From the NCBI GenBank assembly GCA_028678555.1, contig JAJRDF010000139.1, forward strand, positions 1 through 6,236: a stretch of DNA of 6,236 bases. The letters run 5' to 3'. How positions within the stretch are numbered: the first letter of the stretch is position 1; each line of letters starts with the position of its first letter. This DNA is from Methanomicrobiales archaeon (lineage in GTDB: Archaea > Halobacteriota > Methanomicrobia > Methanomicrobiales > JACTUA01). The position numbers were made by a program, and so were the translations under genes. The notes under the pieces are model-generated. The model did not search any database. It saw only the letters and a program-made list of their open reading frames with translations, and was not told the origin of the DNA. Below are positions 5,852 through 6,236 of this stretch, one piece after another.

Positions 5852-6236
5852 CACCATTTTTTGTGGCGATATCGGGGAAGGGGGGGACCGGTAAGACCAC
5901 GGTAGCTGCCCTTCTTGTACAATCGCTGGTGGAGGCCGGAGTCCGCCCGGTCCTGGCCGTGGACGCAGACCCGAACGCAAACCTCCACGAGGCCCTCGGT
6001 GTCGTAGTGCGGGAGACGCTGGGGGAGATGCGGGAAGACGCCTTCCAGAAGAGCATCCCCCCAGGCATGTCCCGTACCGATTACATCAGGTACCGGTTCC
6101 GCCAGGCCCTGGTTGAATCGGATGGTTTTGACCTCCTCGCCATGGGGCGACCTGAAGGGCAGGGCTGCTACTGTTTTGCCAATGACCTCCTCCAGACCTG
6201 CATGCGTCTCCTTGAGAAGGACTACCAGGTGGTGAT
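5848..6236 (+). CDS. cooC: CooC/AcsF-type nickel-insertion ATPase, N-terminal part (3' end outside window)
   Basis: CooC/AcsF proteins are MinD/SIMIBI-class ATPases that assist nickel insertion into CO dehydrogenase (CooC) or acetyl-CoA synthase (AcsF). About 129 residues are visible. The deviant Walker A SGKGGTGKTT lies at residues 9-18 with signature Lys11 and Lys16. VDADPNANL follows (D39, D41). The characteristic GRPEGQGCYCFAN segment contains C107-x-C109, the metal-binding CxC that forms the site at the dimer interface in CooC1. The start codon overlaps the stop of the MetE-like gene (ATGA, 5848-5851), with a G-rich SD-like stretch GGGGGGATC at 5832-5840, so translation is coupled. The frame is open at the right edge. 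Which enzyme it serves, CODH or ACS, cannot be told from this fragment. The acsB gene in the same cluster makes AcsF possible; the family has also been annotated as a cobyrinic acid a,c-diamide synthase-like or ParA-like protein. Confidence 0.93.
   Translation, partial: MTPFFVAISGKGGTGKTTVAALLVQSLVEAGVRPVLAVDADPNANLHEALGVVVRETLGEMREDAFQKSIPPGMSRTDYIRYRFRQALVESDGFDLLAMGRPEGQGCYCFANDLLQTCMRLLEKDYQVV

Overview
The window is a tightly packed, single-direction (+ strand) gene cluster of the carbonyl branch of the Wood-Ljungdahl (reductive acetyl-CoA) pathway. In order it holds the C-terminal part of acetyl-CoA synthase (acsB/cdhC, cut by the left edge), the small (delta, acsD) and large (gamma, acsC) subunits of the corrinoid iron-sulfur protein (CoFeSP), a RACo-type reductive activator of CoFeSP (acsV), a 'core' MetE-like methionine synthase with no folate-binding half, and the N-terminal part of a CooC/AcsF-type nickel-insertion ATPase (cut by the right edge). 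No gap between genes exceeds about 15 bases, there is no convincing gene on the minus strand, and no RNA gene, mobile element, CRISPR array or terminator was seen.

Organism: a GC-rich (by eye about 60%) strict anaerobe. The proteins look like the bacterial type of the pathway. The ACS fragment keeps the exact cysteine spacing and C-terminal length of the Moorella enzyme, and the delta subunit has the short bacterial length (about 310 residues) instead of the longer methanosarcinal CdhD. That suggests an acetogenic, syntrophic or sulfate-reducing bacterium, but a methanogenic archaeon carrying a bacterial-type cluster cannot be excluded. Nothing in the window (no rRNA or other marker gene) fixes the taxon.

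How the genes work together: CoFeSP (acsC plus acsD) carries a methyl group on its cobamide to the nickel A-cluster of AcsB, where it joins CO and CoA to give acetyl-CoA. RACo uses ATP and its [2Fe-2S] domain to re-reduce Co(II) to Co(I) when CoFeSP is oxidised. CooC helps load nickel. The MetE-like enzyme, placed between the activator and the nickel chaperone, is best explained as a methionine synthase that takes its methyl group from CoFeSP, making a side branch from the acetyl-CoA pathway into methionine.

The main anomaly is the acsD/acsC junction (about 1620-1738). acsD has no stop where its homology ends and runs on for 33 unrelated residues inside acsC, while acsC lacks the usual N-terminal leader before its iron-sulfur cysteines. 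This is either a small deletion or frameshift (real or from assembly) or an unusual overlapping or fused arrangement. The other findings are the core methionine synthase embedded in the operon, its probable Glu-to-Asp zinc-ligand change, the unusual gene order, and SD-coupled gene junctions.
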